Assembly (NCBI RefSeq): GCF_004353905.1
Contig: NZ_SMOD01000006.1
Span: 124,001-188,000, forward strand
Reading direction: 5' to 3'
Length of the DNA: 64,000 nucleotides
DNA from: Paraburkholderia guartelaensis
GTDB lineage: Bacteria; Pseudomonadota; Gammaproteobacteria; Burkholderiales; Burkholderiaceae
Positions 38,480 through 46,438 of the stretch are shown one piece after another (within the stretch, counting starts at the first letter, position 1; every line of letters starts with the position of its first letter). Below the pieces are notes generated by a model. It was not told where the DNA came from. It was given only the letters and a program-made list of their open reading frames with translations, and did not search any database. Position numbers and translations under genes: made by a program.

Positions 38480-39796
38480 TCAGCTGGCGTCGTCGTTGCC
38501 GGCGGCGGGGTTCGCGCCGCTGCTGGCCGGACGCTGGCGCACGCTGCCCGCGATCAGGTCGAAGCGGAACAGGCGGCATTCGAGCGCGCCGTTGTAGAGC
38601 GGCGTCTTGGCGGCTTCGCGCAGGCGCAACTGGCCCGGCAGCTTGCGGTCCGAGGTGAGGACGAACGCGCGCCAGCCCGTGAAGCGCTGCTTGAGCGCGT
38701 CGCCGAGCGCCTGGAAGAACTCGGCGTCGGGCGCCTCGTCCTTGGCGCGGCGGAAGCCTTCGTCATCGTCGCCGCGCAGCTCGCGCGCCGTCGGGCGCGC
38801 CTCGCCGCGCGCGTTGCGGCCGCGCACTTCGATACGCTCGCCGTACGGCGGATTCGCCACGAGAATGCCGGGTGCAGCCGAGGGCGGCGTCATGTTGCGC
38901 GCGTCGAGCTGCTTGAGCGTCACGCTGCCGAAGCCCGCGCGCTTGAAGTTCGCTCGCGCCTTTTCCAGCATGACGTCGGAGATGTCGCTGCCGTAGATCA
39001 GCAGATCGCTGGTCTTGCTTTGCGCGAGATTGCGCGCCGTGTTCGCCTCGCTCTTGAGGTGACGCCACGCGGCCATGTCGGCCTGCTTGAGCGACTCGAA
39101 GCCGAAGCGGCGATCGAGCCCCGGCGCGATGTCGAGCGCGACTTGCGCGGCTTCCGCGAGGAAGGTGCCGCTGCCGCACATCGGGTCATAGAGCGGCGTG
39201 CCGGGCGTCCAGCCCGTGAGGCGCAGGATGCCCGCGGCGAGGTTCTCGCGCAGCGGGGCGGCGCCCTTGTCCAGTCGCCAGCCGCGCTTGAAGAGCGGCT
39301 CGCCCGAGGTGTCGAGATAGAGCGTGCATTCGTTCGCCGTGAGGAAGGCGAAGACGCGCACATCGGGATAGGCGGTATCGACGCTCGGACGCGCACCGGC
39401 CTTGTCGCGCATGCGGTCGCAGATCGCGTCCTTCACGCGCAGCGTGGCGAATTCGAGGCTGCGCAGCGGCGACTTGATCGCGGTGATGTCGATGCGAATC
39501 GTCTCGTTCGCCGAGAACCACTTCTCCCACTGCTGCTCGCGCGCGAGCGCATAGATGTCCTGTTCGCTGCGATACGGGCGCTGGGCGATCTTCAGGAGCA
39601 CGCGGCTCGCTATGCGCGAATGGAGGTTGGCGGCGATGCCGCCGGCCCAGTTGCCGCGGAAATGCACGCCGCCGGGCACCTCGGCGCCGACCTCGAGTGC
39701 GCCGGGCGGCAGGCGCCGTTGGGCGGTTTCGGCCAGTTCGGCGGCGAGTGCGGCTTCGAGGCCGCGCGGGCAGGGGGCAAAGAAATCGAAAGACAT
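38480..39796 (-). CDS. THUMP-domain RNA methyltransferase (RlmL-type)
   Basis: 438 aa. The N-terminus SFDFFAPCPRGLEAALAAEL begins the ferredoxin-like/THUMP RNA-binding region (to about residue 160). The C-terminal Rossmann methyltransferase has DPMCGSGTFLAEAA (SAM site) and the catalytic ILVANPPYGER. It corresponds to the N-terminal half of E. coli RlmL, which makes m2G2445 in 23S rRNA; the fused RlmK half is absent here. The target is inferred. The gene stands alone between the pqi operon and the VOC gene. Confidence 0.88.
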   Translation of the reverse strand: MSFDFFAPCPRGLEAALAAELAETAQRRLPPGALEVGAEVPGGVHFRGNWAGGIAANLHSRIASRVLLKIAQRPYRSEQDIYALAREQQWEKWFSANETIRIDITAIKSPLRSLEFATLRVKDAICDRMRDKAGARPSVDTAYPDVRVFAFLTANECTLYLDTSGEPLFKRGWRLDKGAAPLRENLAAGILRLTGWTPGTPLYDPMCGSGTFLAEAAQVALDIAPGLDRRFGFESLKQADMAAWRHLKSEANTARNLAQSKTSDLLIYGSDISDVMLEKARANFKRAGFGSVTLKQLDARNMTPPSAAPGILVANPPYGERIEVRGRNARGEARPTARELRGDDDEGFRRAKDEAPDAEFFQALGDALKQRFTGWRAFVLTSDRKLPGQLRLREAAKTPLYNGALECRLFRFDLIAGSVRQRPASSGANPAAGNDDAS

Positions 39797-40024
39797 GAAG
39801 GAGGATGGGACGCTGCGGGGAAGGCGCTATTGTACGCGGGTTGCGGGAGCGGCCAGACGTCCATGCCGCCTGCGCCGCCGGAGACCCGCTTGATGCCCGC
39901 CAATTGCCCTGTCCCTGGCGCCTCCTCCGAGAGCGCCGCGCGCGGGCCTTTATTGGCTCCGGATCGACATCGGGGCGTGGAGATCAGCGACGCTGCAGCG
40001 CCGCCTCAGCGAAAAACCGCCGGC

Positions 40025-40732
40025 TCAGCTGCCGGCGGCCGCCATCTGCGGACACGCGATGCTCGGCGCCGGCTTCGCGCGCATGCCAGCCTTCCCACCA
40101 TTCGCCGCCACGCTCACGCGCGGCGCGGCCGCGAGCGCGCGCACGCCGCTCGCGATCGACTGCGAGAGCGCCTCGACCGCCTGGCGGTGGCCGATGACGA
40201 GTGCGTCATAGCCGTCGCCTACCTTCTCGTTGAGCACGCTGCGGCAGGTCAGGACCGTTTGGGTGTCGAGCGCGCGCACGCTCCACACGGCGTCGATGAG
40301 CGCATGCGAGCCCGGCCACGATTCGAAGCGCTGCACGTTCACGCTCACGCGATAGACGGGCACGCCTTCGGGATGCGGCGAGCCGTAGACGTCGATGGTG
40401 CCGAGCTGCTGCGTGAGGTCGCCCGAGAGCGCCCGACGGATCTCGTCGCCGGGCATCGAGGACCAGCGCTCCTGCTCGAGTACGCGCACCTGGTTCGCGT
40501 CGGTTTGCACGACGAACTGTGCCTTCGCCACCTGCGGCGGCACATCGACGGGCGCTAGCTCGATCAGCCACGGGGCGTTGCCCGCGCTCGGCGCGGCGGC
40601 GGCGGTGCGTGCCGTGTCGTCGCTCGGGCTCAGCGTGTAGAACCGGCTGGCGGGCGAACTGCAGCCCGTCAACGCGGCGGCTATGACCAGCGCGCCGAGC
40701 GCGGCAAGGGCGGGGACGCGTCGGAACGTCAT
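40025..40732 (-). CDS. pqiC: PqiC-type outer-membrane lipoprotein
   Basis: 235 aa. The signal peptide ends in the lipobox LTGC (Cys24), so the protein is lipid-anchored. The body is the ABC-transport auxiliary lipoprotein domain (DUF330), with RFYTLSP and APVDVPPQVAKAQFVVQ. In E. coli PqiC holds the PqiB needle at the outer membrane. Its ATG overlaps the pqiB stop (ATGA), confirming that it is the last gene of the operon. The longer frame reading back through pqiB is a shadow. Confidence 0.9.
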   Translation of the reverse strand: MTFRRVPALAALGALVIAAALTGCSSPASRFYTLSPSDDTARTAAAAPSAGNAPWLIELAPVDVPPQVAKAQFVVQTDANQVRVLEQERWSSMPGDEIRRALSGDLTQQLGTIDVYGSPHPEGVPVYRVSVNVQRFESWPGSHALIDAVWSVRALDTQTVLTCRSVLNEKVGDGYDALVIGHRQAVEALSQSIASGVRALAAAPRVSVAANGGKAGMRAKPAPSIACPQMAAAGS

Positions 40733-42342
40733 GGCTTGTCTCCAGATTTGCCGCGCAGCAGCGATTCGGGATGGCGCTCCAGATAGTCGGAGAGCGCGTT
40801 GAGCGATTGCAGCGTACGCGTGAGTTCCTGCATCGCCTGGTGCACGTCTGACTGCAGCGGCGAATCCTGCTGCAGCGTGGACTGCGCGGCGTTGAAGGTC
40901 TTCTGCGCCTGGTCGAGCGTGCCTTGCAGCTGCGGCAGGATCTGGTCGTTCACCTTGCCGAACAGCTGGTTCGCGTTCTTGAGCGAGTCGTTCAGGTTGT
41001 TGCCGATCTTGTCGAACGGAATCTGATCGAGCTTCTTCGCAATGTCCGCGACTTGCAGCTGCAGCTCTTCGAGCGAGTTCGGCACCGTGGGCAGTTCGAG
41101 CGGATCGTGGTTGAAATCGACCGTCGCGGTGCCCGCCTTCGGGAAGATATCGAGCGCGACGTAAAGCTGCCCGGTGATCAGGTTGCCGGTGCGCAGCTGG
41201 CCGCGCAGCCCGCGTGCGACGAGCCGCCTGATCAGCTCCTGGCTTTCCGGCGTATGCGGCGCGGGCGTCTCGCCGCGGATGCGGCGCGACAGGCGCAGCG
41301 GGTAGAGGTCGATCGTCACGGGCATCGTGAAGTTGTGCTGCTTCGGGTCGTACTCGATGCCGATATCGGTCACCTGGCCGAGCACGATGCCGCGGAAGTC
41401 GACCGGCGCGCCGACCGAAAGGCCGCGCAACGACTGGTTGAAGTACATGACCACGCGTTGCGGCGCGCCGTCCGGCTCGCGCATCGCCTCGGTCTCGTCG
41501 GAGGCGAGCGCGAACGTGGCGGTGTCGGGCGCCTGCGGGCCCATGGACTGGCCGGGCGGCGCCTGGAACGCGAGGCCGCCCACCACGATGGTGGCGAGCG
41601 ACTGCGTATTGACCTTGATGCCGCTCGAATCGAGCTGCACGTTCACGCCGCTCGCGTGCCACCAGCGCGTATTGGTGCCCACGTACTGGTCGAAGGGTGC
41701 GCTCACGAAGACCTGCACCGTCACGCCGGTGCCGTCCTTGTCGAGCGAATAACCCGTCACCTGGCCGACCTGGATGCGCCGGAAGAAGATCGGCGTGCCG
41801 ATGTCGAGTGAGCCGAGCGTCGAACTGTGCAGGGTATAGCGATGCCCCTTCTCGTCGATGGTCACGGCAGGCGGCGCCTCCAGCCCGACGAAGTCGCTCT
41901 GCGACTCCTGCGAGCGGCCGGCGTCCGCGCCGATATACGAGCCCGAGAGCAGCGTGGTGAGGCCCGAGACGCCGCTTGCGCCCACGCGCGGGCGCACGAC
42001 CCAGAAGCGGCTGTCCTTCACGGCGAAGCGTTCAGCGTCCTTGGTGAGCTCGACCGTGACGATCACATGCGAAAGGTTGGGCGAGAGCTTGATCGCGCGC
42101 ACCGAGCCGATGTCCACGTCCTTGTACTTGACCTTGGTCTTGCCGGGCTCGAGTCCTTCGGCGCTCACGAAGCTGATCGTGATGGTCGGGCCGCGCGTGG
42201 CGACCGACTTCACGACGAGCGCCACGCCGATCAGCGCCGCGACGATCGGCACGATCCAGACGAGCGAGGGCAGCCAGCGCCGCGGCTTGACGATCTCCGG
42301 CTCCGGCAGATTGGGCGGGGTCGGTCCTTTCGGACTATTCAT
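40729..42342 (-). CDS. pqiB: Intermembrane lipid-transport protein PqiB (MCE family)
   Basis: 537 aa. One N-terminal membrane helix (SLVWIVPIVAALIGVALVV) is followed by three MCE domains, starting near FVSAEGLEPGKTKVKYKDVDIG, FRRIQVGQVTGYSLD and FRGIVLGQVTDIGIEYD. The long C-terminal helix region (LQLQVADIAKKLDQIPFDKI onward) forms the tube in E. coli PqiB, spanning the periplasm to PqiC. It moves lipids between membranes and is linked to paraquat and membrane stress. It overlaps pqiA2 by eight bases. Confidence 0.92.
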   Translation of the reverse strand: MNSPKGPTPPNLPEPEIVKPRRWLPSLVWIVPIVAALIGVALVVKSVATRGPTITISFVSAEGLEPGKTKVKYKDVDIGSVRAIKLSPNLSHVIVTVELTKDAERFAVKDSRFWVVRPRVGASGVSGLTTLLSGSYIGADAGRSQESQSDFVGLEAPPAVTIDEKGHRYTLHSSTLGSLDIGTPIFFRRIQVGQVTGYSLDKDGTGVTVQVFVSAPFDQYVGTNTRWWHASGVNVQLDSSGIKVNTQSLATIVVGGLAFQAPPGQSMGPQAPDTATFALASDETEAMREPDGAPQRVVMYFNQSLRGLSVGAPVDFRGIVLGQVTDIGIEYDPKQHNFTMPVTIDLYPLRLSRRIRGETPAPHTPESQELIRRLVARGLRGQLRTGNLITGQLYVALDIFPKAGTATVDFNHDPLELPTVPNSLEELQLQVADIAKKLDQIPFDKIGNNLNDSLKNANQLFGKVNDQILPQLQGTLDQAQKTFNAAQSTLQQDSPLQSDVHQAMQELTRTLQSLNALSDYLERHPESLLRGKSGDKP

Positions 42343-42997
42343 GGGGTTGATCCTGTGTGTGTTGCGCAGGTTTGTGTTTGTCTTCGTCCACCGGATCCCA
42401 GATCAAGCGCGGATCGAACTGCATCGAGGCGATCATCGTCAGGATCACGACCGAGCCGAACGCGATCGCGCCAGGGCCCGCCGTGATGACCGCAAGCGAC
42501 TGGAAGCGTACCAGCGCCACGGTCAGCGTGACAACGAACACGTCCAGCATCGACCAGCGCCCGATGAATTCGACGAGCCGGTAGAGCTTCGTGCGCTCCA
42601 CGGGCCGCCATGTCGAGCCGCGCTGCGAGGTGAACGCGAGCAGCGCGAGCACCGAGAGCTTCAGCATGGGCACGAGAATACTGGCGATGAATACGATCAC
42701 GGCGAGCGGCCAGTCGCCCGAGGTCCAGAAGTAGACCACGCCGCTCATGATGGTGTCGTCCTCGTCGCCGACGAGCGAGGTCGTATGCATCACAGGCAGC
42801 AGGTTCGCGGGGATGTAGAGCAGCGCCGCGGCAATCAGGAGCGCCCACGTGCGCATGATGCTGTCCGGGTTGCGCTCGTGCATGGGCGAGCCGCAGCGTG
42901 CGCAGCGCACGTGGCCATGCGCGCGCACATGCGGCTGCACGTGCCCGCAGGCGTGGCAGGAGATGTAGCCGGCGTCGCTGGCGGTCTGGTATTTCAT
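42335..42997 (-). CDS. Paraquat-inducible protein A, second half
   Basis: 220-aa inner-membrane protein. The N-terminal zinc ribbon has two CxxC pairs (CHACG and CARCG). Four helices follow, including TWALLIAAALLYIPANLLPVM, typical of a PqiA domain. In E. coli two such domains are fused in one 417-aa PqiA; here they are two genes that overlap by four bases (ATGA). It works with the first half and PqiB as the membrane part of the transport system. Confidence 0.9.
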   Translation of the reverse strand: MKYQTASDAGYISCHACGHVQPHVRAHGHVRCARCGSPMHERNPDSIMRTWALLIAAALLYIPANLLPVMHTTSLVGDEDDTIMSGVVYFWTSGDWPLAVIVFIASILVPMLKLSVLALLAFTSQRGSTWRPVERTKLYRLVEFIGRWSMLDVFVVTLTVALVRFQSLAVITAGPGAIAFGSVVILTMIASMQFDPRLIWDPVDEDKHKPAQHTQDQPHE

Positions 42998-43791
42998 CGG
43001 GGCCCCTTGGGGAGCGGGCGGCCGCGCGGCGCCGCCGGGTCTTGCGCGTTTGCACCGGGCTCGCGGATCTCGGGCTCGGAGAGCGGGTGCGCCGGTGCCG
43101 GTGCCGGTGCCGGTGCCGGCGACGGCGAGACGGGCGAGTGCGGTCCGCCCGGACCCGCGCCGCCCTCGCGCGCCGCGCGGGCGGCGTCGCGCAGGCCGTC
43201 GGCGATGTCCCAGAGCGTGCGCGCATCGAATGTGACGACCACGGTGAACATCAGCGTGAGCGCGCCGAAGGCGAAGAGCGCGGTTTCGGGGATCACGCGC
43301 GCGAGGCTCACCATTTTCACGATGGTGATGAGCACGCCCAGCATGAAGACCTCGAGCATGCCCCAGGGCCGTACGAACTGGATACAGCGCAGCACGTAGT
43401 CGAAGCCCGGTGGAATGAAGCCGCGCCGCACCGGCAGCAGGACGTAGAGCAGCGCGACCATCTCCGTGAGCGGAAAGAGGATGGTTGCGCAGAACACGAT
43501 CACCGCGATGATCTCCATGTCCTCGTGCCACAGCACCACGAGGGCGCCGAACAGGCTCGACTCCGTAGTGATACCGTTCGCATCGAGTTCGATGATCGGG
43601 AATGACTGGGCGATGATGAAGGTGACCAGCGCCGCAACCGTGATGGCGCAGATGCGGTCGAGCTGGGACGCGGCGCTGCTGTAGAGCGTGGCGCCGCAGC
43701 GCGAGCAGCGCGCTGACTGGCGGCCGAGCAGGCGCGGTTTGCGGTAGAGCGCGTCGCAATCGTGACACGCGATTAGTTTGTCCTGGGCCAT
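42994..43791 (-). CDS. Paraquat-inducible protein A, first half
   Basis: 265 aa. The zinc ribbon CHDCDALYRKP...CSRCG is followed by a PqiA membrane domain of four helices (for example ICAITVAALVTFIIAQSFPII). The C-terminal 50 or so residues are a proline/alanine tail encoded partly by five copies of a six-base repeat, and are probably a flexible linker. It is the first gene of pqiA1-pqiA2-pqiB-pqiC. The ATG at 43791 (MAQDKLIACHDC) is preferred to a frame 17 residues longer. Confidence 0.88.
   Translation of the reverse strand: MAQDKLIACHDCDALYRKPRLLGRQSARCSRCGATLYSSAASQLDRICAITVAALVTFIIAQSFPIIELDANGITTESSLFGALVVLWHEDMEIIAVIVFCATILFPLTEMVALLYVLLPVRRGFIPPGFDYVLRCIQFVRPWGMLEVFMLGVLITIVKMVSLARVIPETALFAFGALTLMFTVVVTFDARTLWDIADGLRDAARAAREGGAGPGGPHSPVSPSPAPAPAPAPAHPLSEPEIREPGANAQDPAAPRGRPLPKGPR
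43091..43120. repeat. Five-copy hexanucleotide repeat in the pqiA1 tail
   Basis: GCCGGT is repeated about five times in tandem, coding Pro-Ala on the minus strand. Because the unit is six bases, copy changes lengthen or shorten the linker without shifting the frame. Confidence 0.8.
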
Positions 43792-44168
43792 GCGGGCAGG
43801 TGACGCAAAACGACGTGAACGAAGGACGCGCTGCGGCCGCACACATGTCGGAAGGTGCCGACAGCGCCTCGCGCCATGTTACCAAACGCGCCCGCCGATG
43901 TGCCGGAACGAGCCGCGGAGCCCCGACGGGGCGGCCTCAGGGGCTGCCGCGGGGCAAGTCGCCGCTTGCGCGCGCGACGAACGGGCTGCGAGTGTGCCAC
44001 GTTTGTGCCGTAAGCGTGTGCGAGCGCGGCTGGGCCCCGGCCCTTATCTCCAGATGTTTGCTGTCACACAATTTGGATTATCTTTCGGGCATGGCGCATG
44101 CATGGCTGTGGAAGATGGCCGCTGCCCATCCACGAAGCCAATGACTACGCAATCAAAGCGAGACGATC
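43792..44168. other. Divergent promoter region between pqiA1 and the first yceI gene
   Basis: 377 bases. The half nearest pqiA1 is very G+C-rich. The half nearest yceI becomes A+T-richer around 44050-44090, with TTGCTG and TATCTT-like boxes at a poor spacing. No small gene with a ribosome-binding site is seen. Confidence 0.45.
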
Positions 44169-44768
44169 ATGGAAGCCTTGTCGAGGTGGATTCGTTCTTA
44201 TCGTTGGAGCCCGGCGGTCGGGGCCGCGGCGGTGTGGGCCGGCGCCGCGGCGGCGCTGCTCGCGGGTGGGGCCGCCCACGCGCAGCTCGACGCGGCGAAG
44301 AGCACGATCGTCGCCGTCTCGCGCCAGATGAACGTGCCGGTTCAGGGCAGCTTCACGAAGTTCGACGCGCAGATCGCCTTCGATCCGGCGAAGCCCGCGA
44401 GCGGCAGCGCGAAGATCACGGTCGACACGGCGAGCTATGATCTGGGAGACCCGACCTACAACGATTCCGTGCACGGGCCCGAATGGTTCGACGCGAAGAC
44501 GTTCCCGCAGGCAACGTTCGTCTCGACCGCCATCGCGCCGACCGGCACGAACCAGTACAGCGTGAGCGGCAAACTGACGATCAAGGGGCACACGCAGAAC
44601 GTGGCCGTCCCCGTCGTGCTCACGCAGCAGGGCGGGACGCAGACCTTCGACGGCACGCTGCCGATTCACCGGCTCGCCTTCGAAATCGGCACCGGCGAGT
44701 GGAAGGACACCTCGATCGTCGCCGACGAAGTGCTCATCAAATTTCATATCGTCGTCGCGCACAAGTAG
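44169..44768 (+). CDS. YceI-family periplasmic protein (first copy)
   Basis: 199 aa. A signal peptide ends at AAHA-Q, so it is exported. The YceI lipocalin-like barrel follows (VQGSFTKFDAQIAFDPAKPASGSAKITVD and HTQNVAVPVVL). YceI barrels bind polyisoprenoids such as ubiquinone-8, and family members respond to base or envelope stress. Its role here is unknown. It is followed 24 bases later by a second YceI gene, and the two probably form an operon. Confidence 0.86.
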   Translation: MEALSRWIRSYRWSPAVGAAAVWAGAAAALLAGGAAHAQLDAAKSTIVAVSRQMNVPVQGSFTKFDAQIAFDPAKPASGSAKITVDTASYDLGDPTYNDSVHGPEWFDAKTFPQATFVSTAIAPTGTNQYSVSGKLTIKGHTQNVAVPVVLTQQGGTQTFDGTLPIHRLAFEIGTGEWKDTSIVADEVLIKFHIVVAHK

Positions 44769-44792
44769 ATCGACGATTCCGAGGAGGCGCTT

Positions 44793-45380
44793 TTGAACAA
44801 GCTCGTACTGATGGCCGCAGGCAGCGCCGTGTCGCTCGCCGCCCTGGTGACGCAAGCCGCTCACGCCGCCGATACTTACCAGCTCGATCCGAACCACACG
44901 TTTCCGAGCTTCGAGGCCGACCACTTCGGCGGTCTTTCCACGTGGCGTGGCAAGTTCACGAAGACCACGGGCACGGTCACGCTCGACCGCGCGGCGAAAA
45001 CGGGCACCGTGGACGTGACGATCGATCCGGCGTCGATCCAGACCGGCAATCCGCAGCTCGACCAGCATCTGGTGGGCGACGACTTTCTCGATGTCGCGAA
45101 GTACCCCACGGCCACCTACAAGGGCACACGCATCGTCTTCAATGGAGACACGCCCAAGGAGGTGATCGGCGACTTCACGCTGCACGGCGTGACGCGGCCG
45201 CTCAAGCTCGAGATCCTGTCGTTCAAGTGCATCCAACACCCCGTGCTCAAGCGCGAGGTGTGCGGCGTGGAGGCCGAGGCCGCATTCAACCGTGACGACT
45301 TCGGCATGGACTCGGGCAAGAAGTACGGCTTCAAGATGAAGACCACGCTGCATATCCAGGCCGAAGGGATCAAGCAGTAG
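44793..45380 (+). CDS. YceI-family periplasmic protein (second copy)
   Basis: 195 aa. The signal peptide ends at AAHA-AD, and the YceI barrel begins [19 protein letters not shown]. It starts with TTG at 44793, supported by GAGGAGG at 44781-44787. The two copies differ substantially (this one has the classical DPxHT start, the first does not), so they are not a recent duplication. It contains two cysteines (KCIQHP and REVCGVE) that could form a disulfide. Confidence 0.88.
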   Translation: MNKLVLMAAGSAVSLAALVTQAAHAADTYQLDPNHTFPSFEADHFGGLSTWRGKFTKTTGTVTLDRAAKTGTVDVTIDPASIQTGNPQLDQHLVGDDFLDVAKYPTATYKGTRIVFNGDTPKEVIGDFTLHGVTRPLKLEILSFKCIQHPVLKREVCGVEAEAAFNRDDFGMDSGKKYGFKMKTTLHIQAEGIKQ

Positions 45381-45425
45381 GTCAGAGCGGCGGCACGGCG
45401 AAGGCCGTTGCGTTGCGTAGGCACG

Positions 45426-45461
45426 AAAAAAAAGCCGGTTCGTAAGAACCGGCTTTTTTGC
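45426..45461. terminator. Bidirectional terminator between yceI and secF
   Basis: The stem 45428-45441 pairs with 45446-45459 across GTAA, with A and T runs at the ends. It terminates both converging operons. Confidence 0.93.
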
Positions 45462-45472
45462 TGGTGCGCCGC

Positions 45473-46423
45473 TTAAACCTGCGCGCCCGCGTTCGGATCG
45501 TTCGGATCGAACTTTTCCTTCTTGTCCTTGATGAGGTCTTCGCGCTTCACGCCAAGCCACATGGCGAGTGCCGCGGCAACGAACACCGACGAGTAGATGC
45601 CGAAGAGAATACCCACCGTCAGCGCCAGCGCGAAGTAGTGCAGCGTCGGGCCGCCGAAGAAGAACATCGAGAGCACCATCATCTGCGTACAGCCGTGGGT
45701 GATGATGGTTCGCGACATCGTGCTGGTGATCGCGTGGTTGATGACTTCGGTCACGCTCATCTTGCGCTCGCGCCGGAAGGTCTCGCGAATCCGGTCGAAG
45801 ATAACGACCGACTCGTTCACCGAGTAGCCGAGCACGGCGAGCACCGCCGCGAGCACCGAGAGCGAGAACTCCCACTGGAAGAACGCGAAGAAGCCCAGAA
45901 TGATCACGACGTCGTGCAAGTTCGCGATCACGCCGGCCACGGCGTACTTCCATTCGAAGCGGAACGACAGGTAGATGACGATACCCGCCACCACACAGGC
46001 GAGCGCGAGCAGGCCGTCTGTCGCGAGTTCCTTGCCGACCTGCGGACCGACGAACTCCACGCGCTGCAGCTGCACCTGCGGGTCAGCCGCCTTGAGCGTG
46101 GACATCACCTGGTCGCTCTGCTGCGCGGAGCTCAGGCCCTGCTTGATCGGCAGGCGGATCAACACGTCGCGCGAGGTGCCGAAGTTCTGCACCTGGGCGT
46201 CGCCGTAGCCGATTTTCGTGAGCGAGTCGCGCAGCGGCTCGAGCGGCACCGCCTGCGGATACTGCACTTCAATGACCGTGCCGCCCGTGAATTCGATCGA
46301 CAGGTGCAGGCCGCGGTGGAAGAGGAAGAACACCGCCGCGATGAAGGTAAGAAGCGAGATCGCGTTGAAGATCAACGCGTGCTTCATGAACGGGATGTCC
46401 TTGCGGATGCGGAAAAATTCCAT
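45473..46423 (-). CDS. secF: Protein translocase subunit SecF
   Basis: 316 aa. Six membrane helices and a periplasmic domain with SIEFTGGTVIEVQYP near the N-terminus identify SecF. The FDRIRETFR motif (NESVVIFDRIRETFRRE) is the conserved RND-type cytoplasmic element. With SecD it uses proton motive force to pull exported proteins through SecYEG. It starts 15 bases after the secD stop. Confidence 0.95.
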   Translation of the reverse strand: MEFFRIRKDIPFMKHALIFNAISLLTFIAAVFFLFHRGLHLSIEFTGGTVIEVQYPQAVPLEPLRDSLTKIGYGDAQVQNFGTSRDVLIRLPIKQGLSSAQQSDQVMSTLKAADPQVQLQRVEFVGPQVGKELATDGLLALACVVAGIVIYLSFRFEWKYAVAGVIANLHDVVIILGFFAFFQWEFSLSVLAAVLAVLGYSVNESVVIFDRIRETFRRERKMSVTEVINHAITSTMSRTIITHGCTQMMVLSMFFFGGPTLHYFALALTVGILFGIYSSVFVAAALAMWLGVKREDLIKDKKEKFDPNDPNAGAQV

Positions 46424-46438
46424 GTTCGTGACTCCGTA

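Noticed and set aside
38471..40558. A 695-residue plus-strand frame opposite the RlmL-type gene
   Set aside because: Antisense shadow in G+C-rich DNA; no family motifs, and the opposite strand has a clear methyltransferase.
43091..43120. Hexamer repeat as a phase-variation switch
   Set aside because: The unit is a multiple of three, so slippage cannot turn the gene on or off; only linker length changes.
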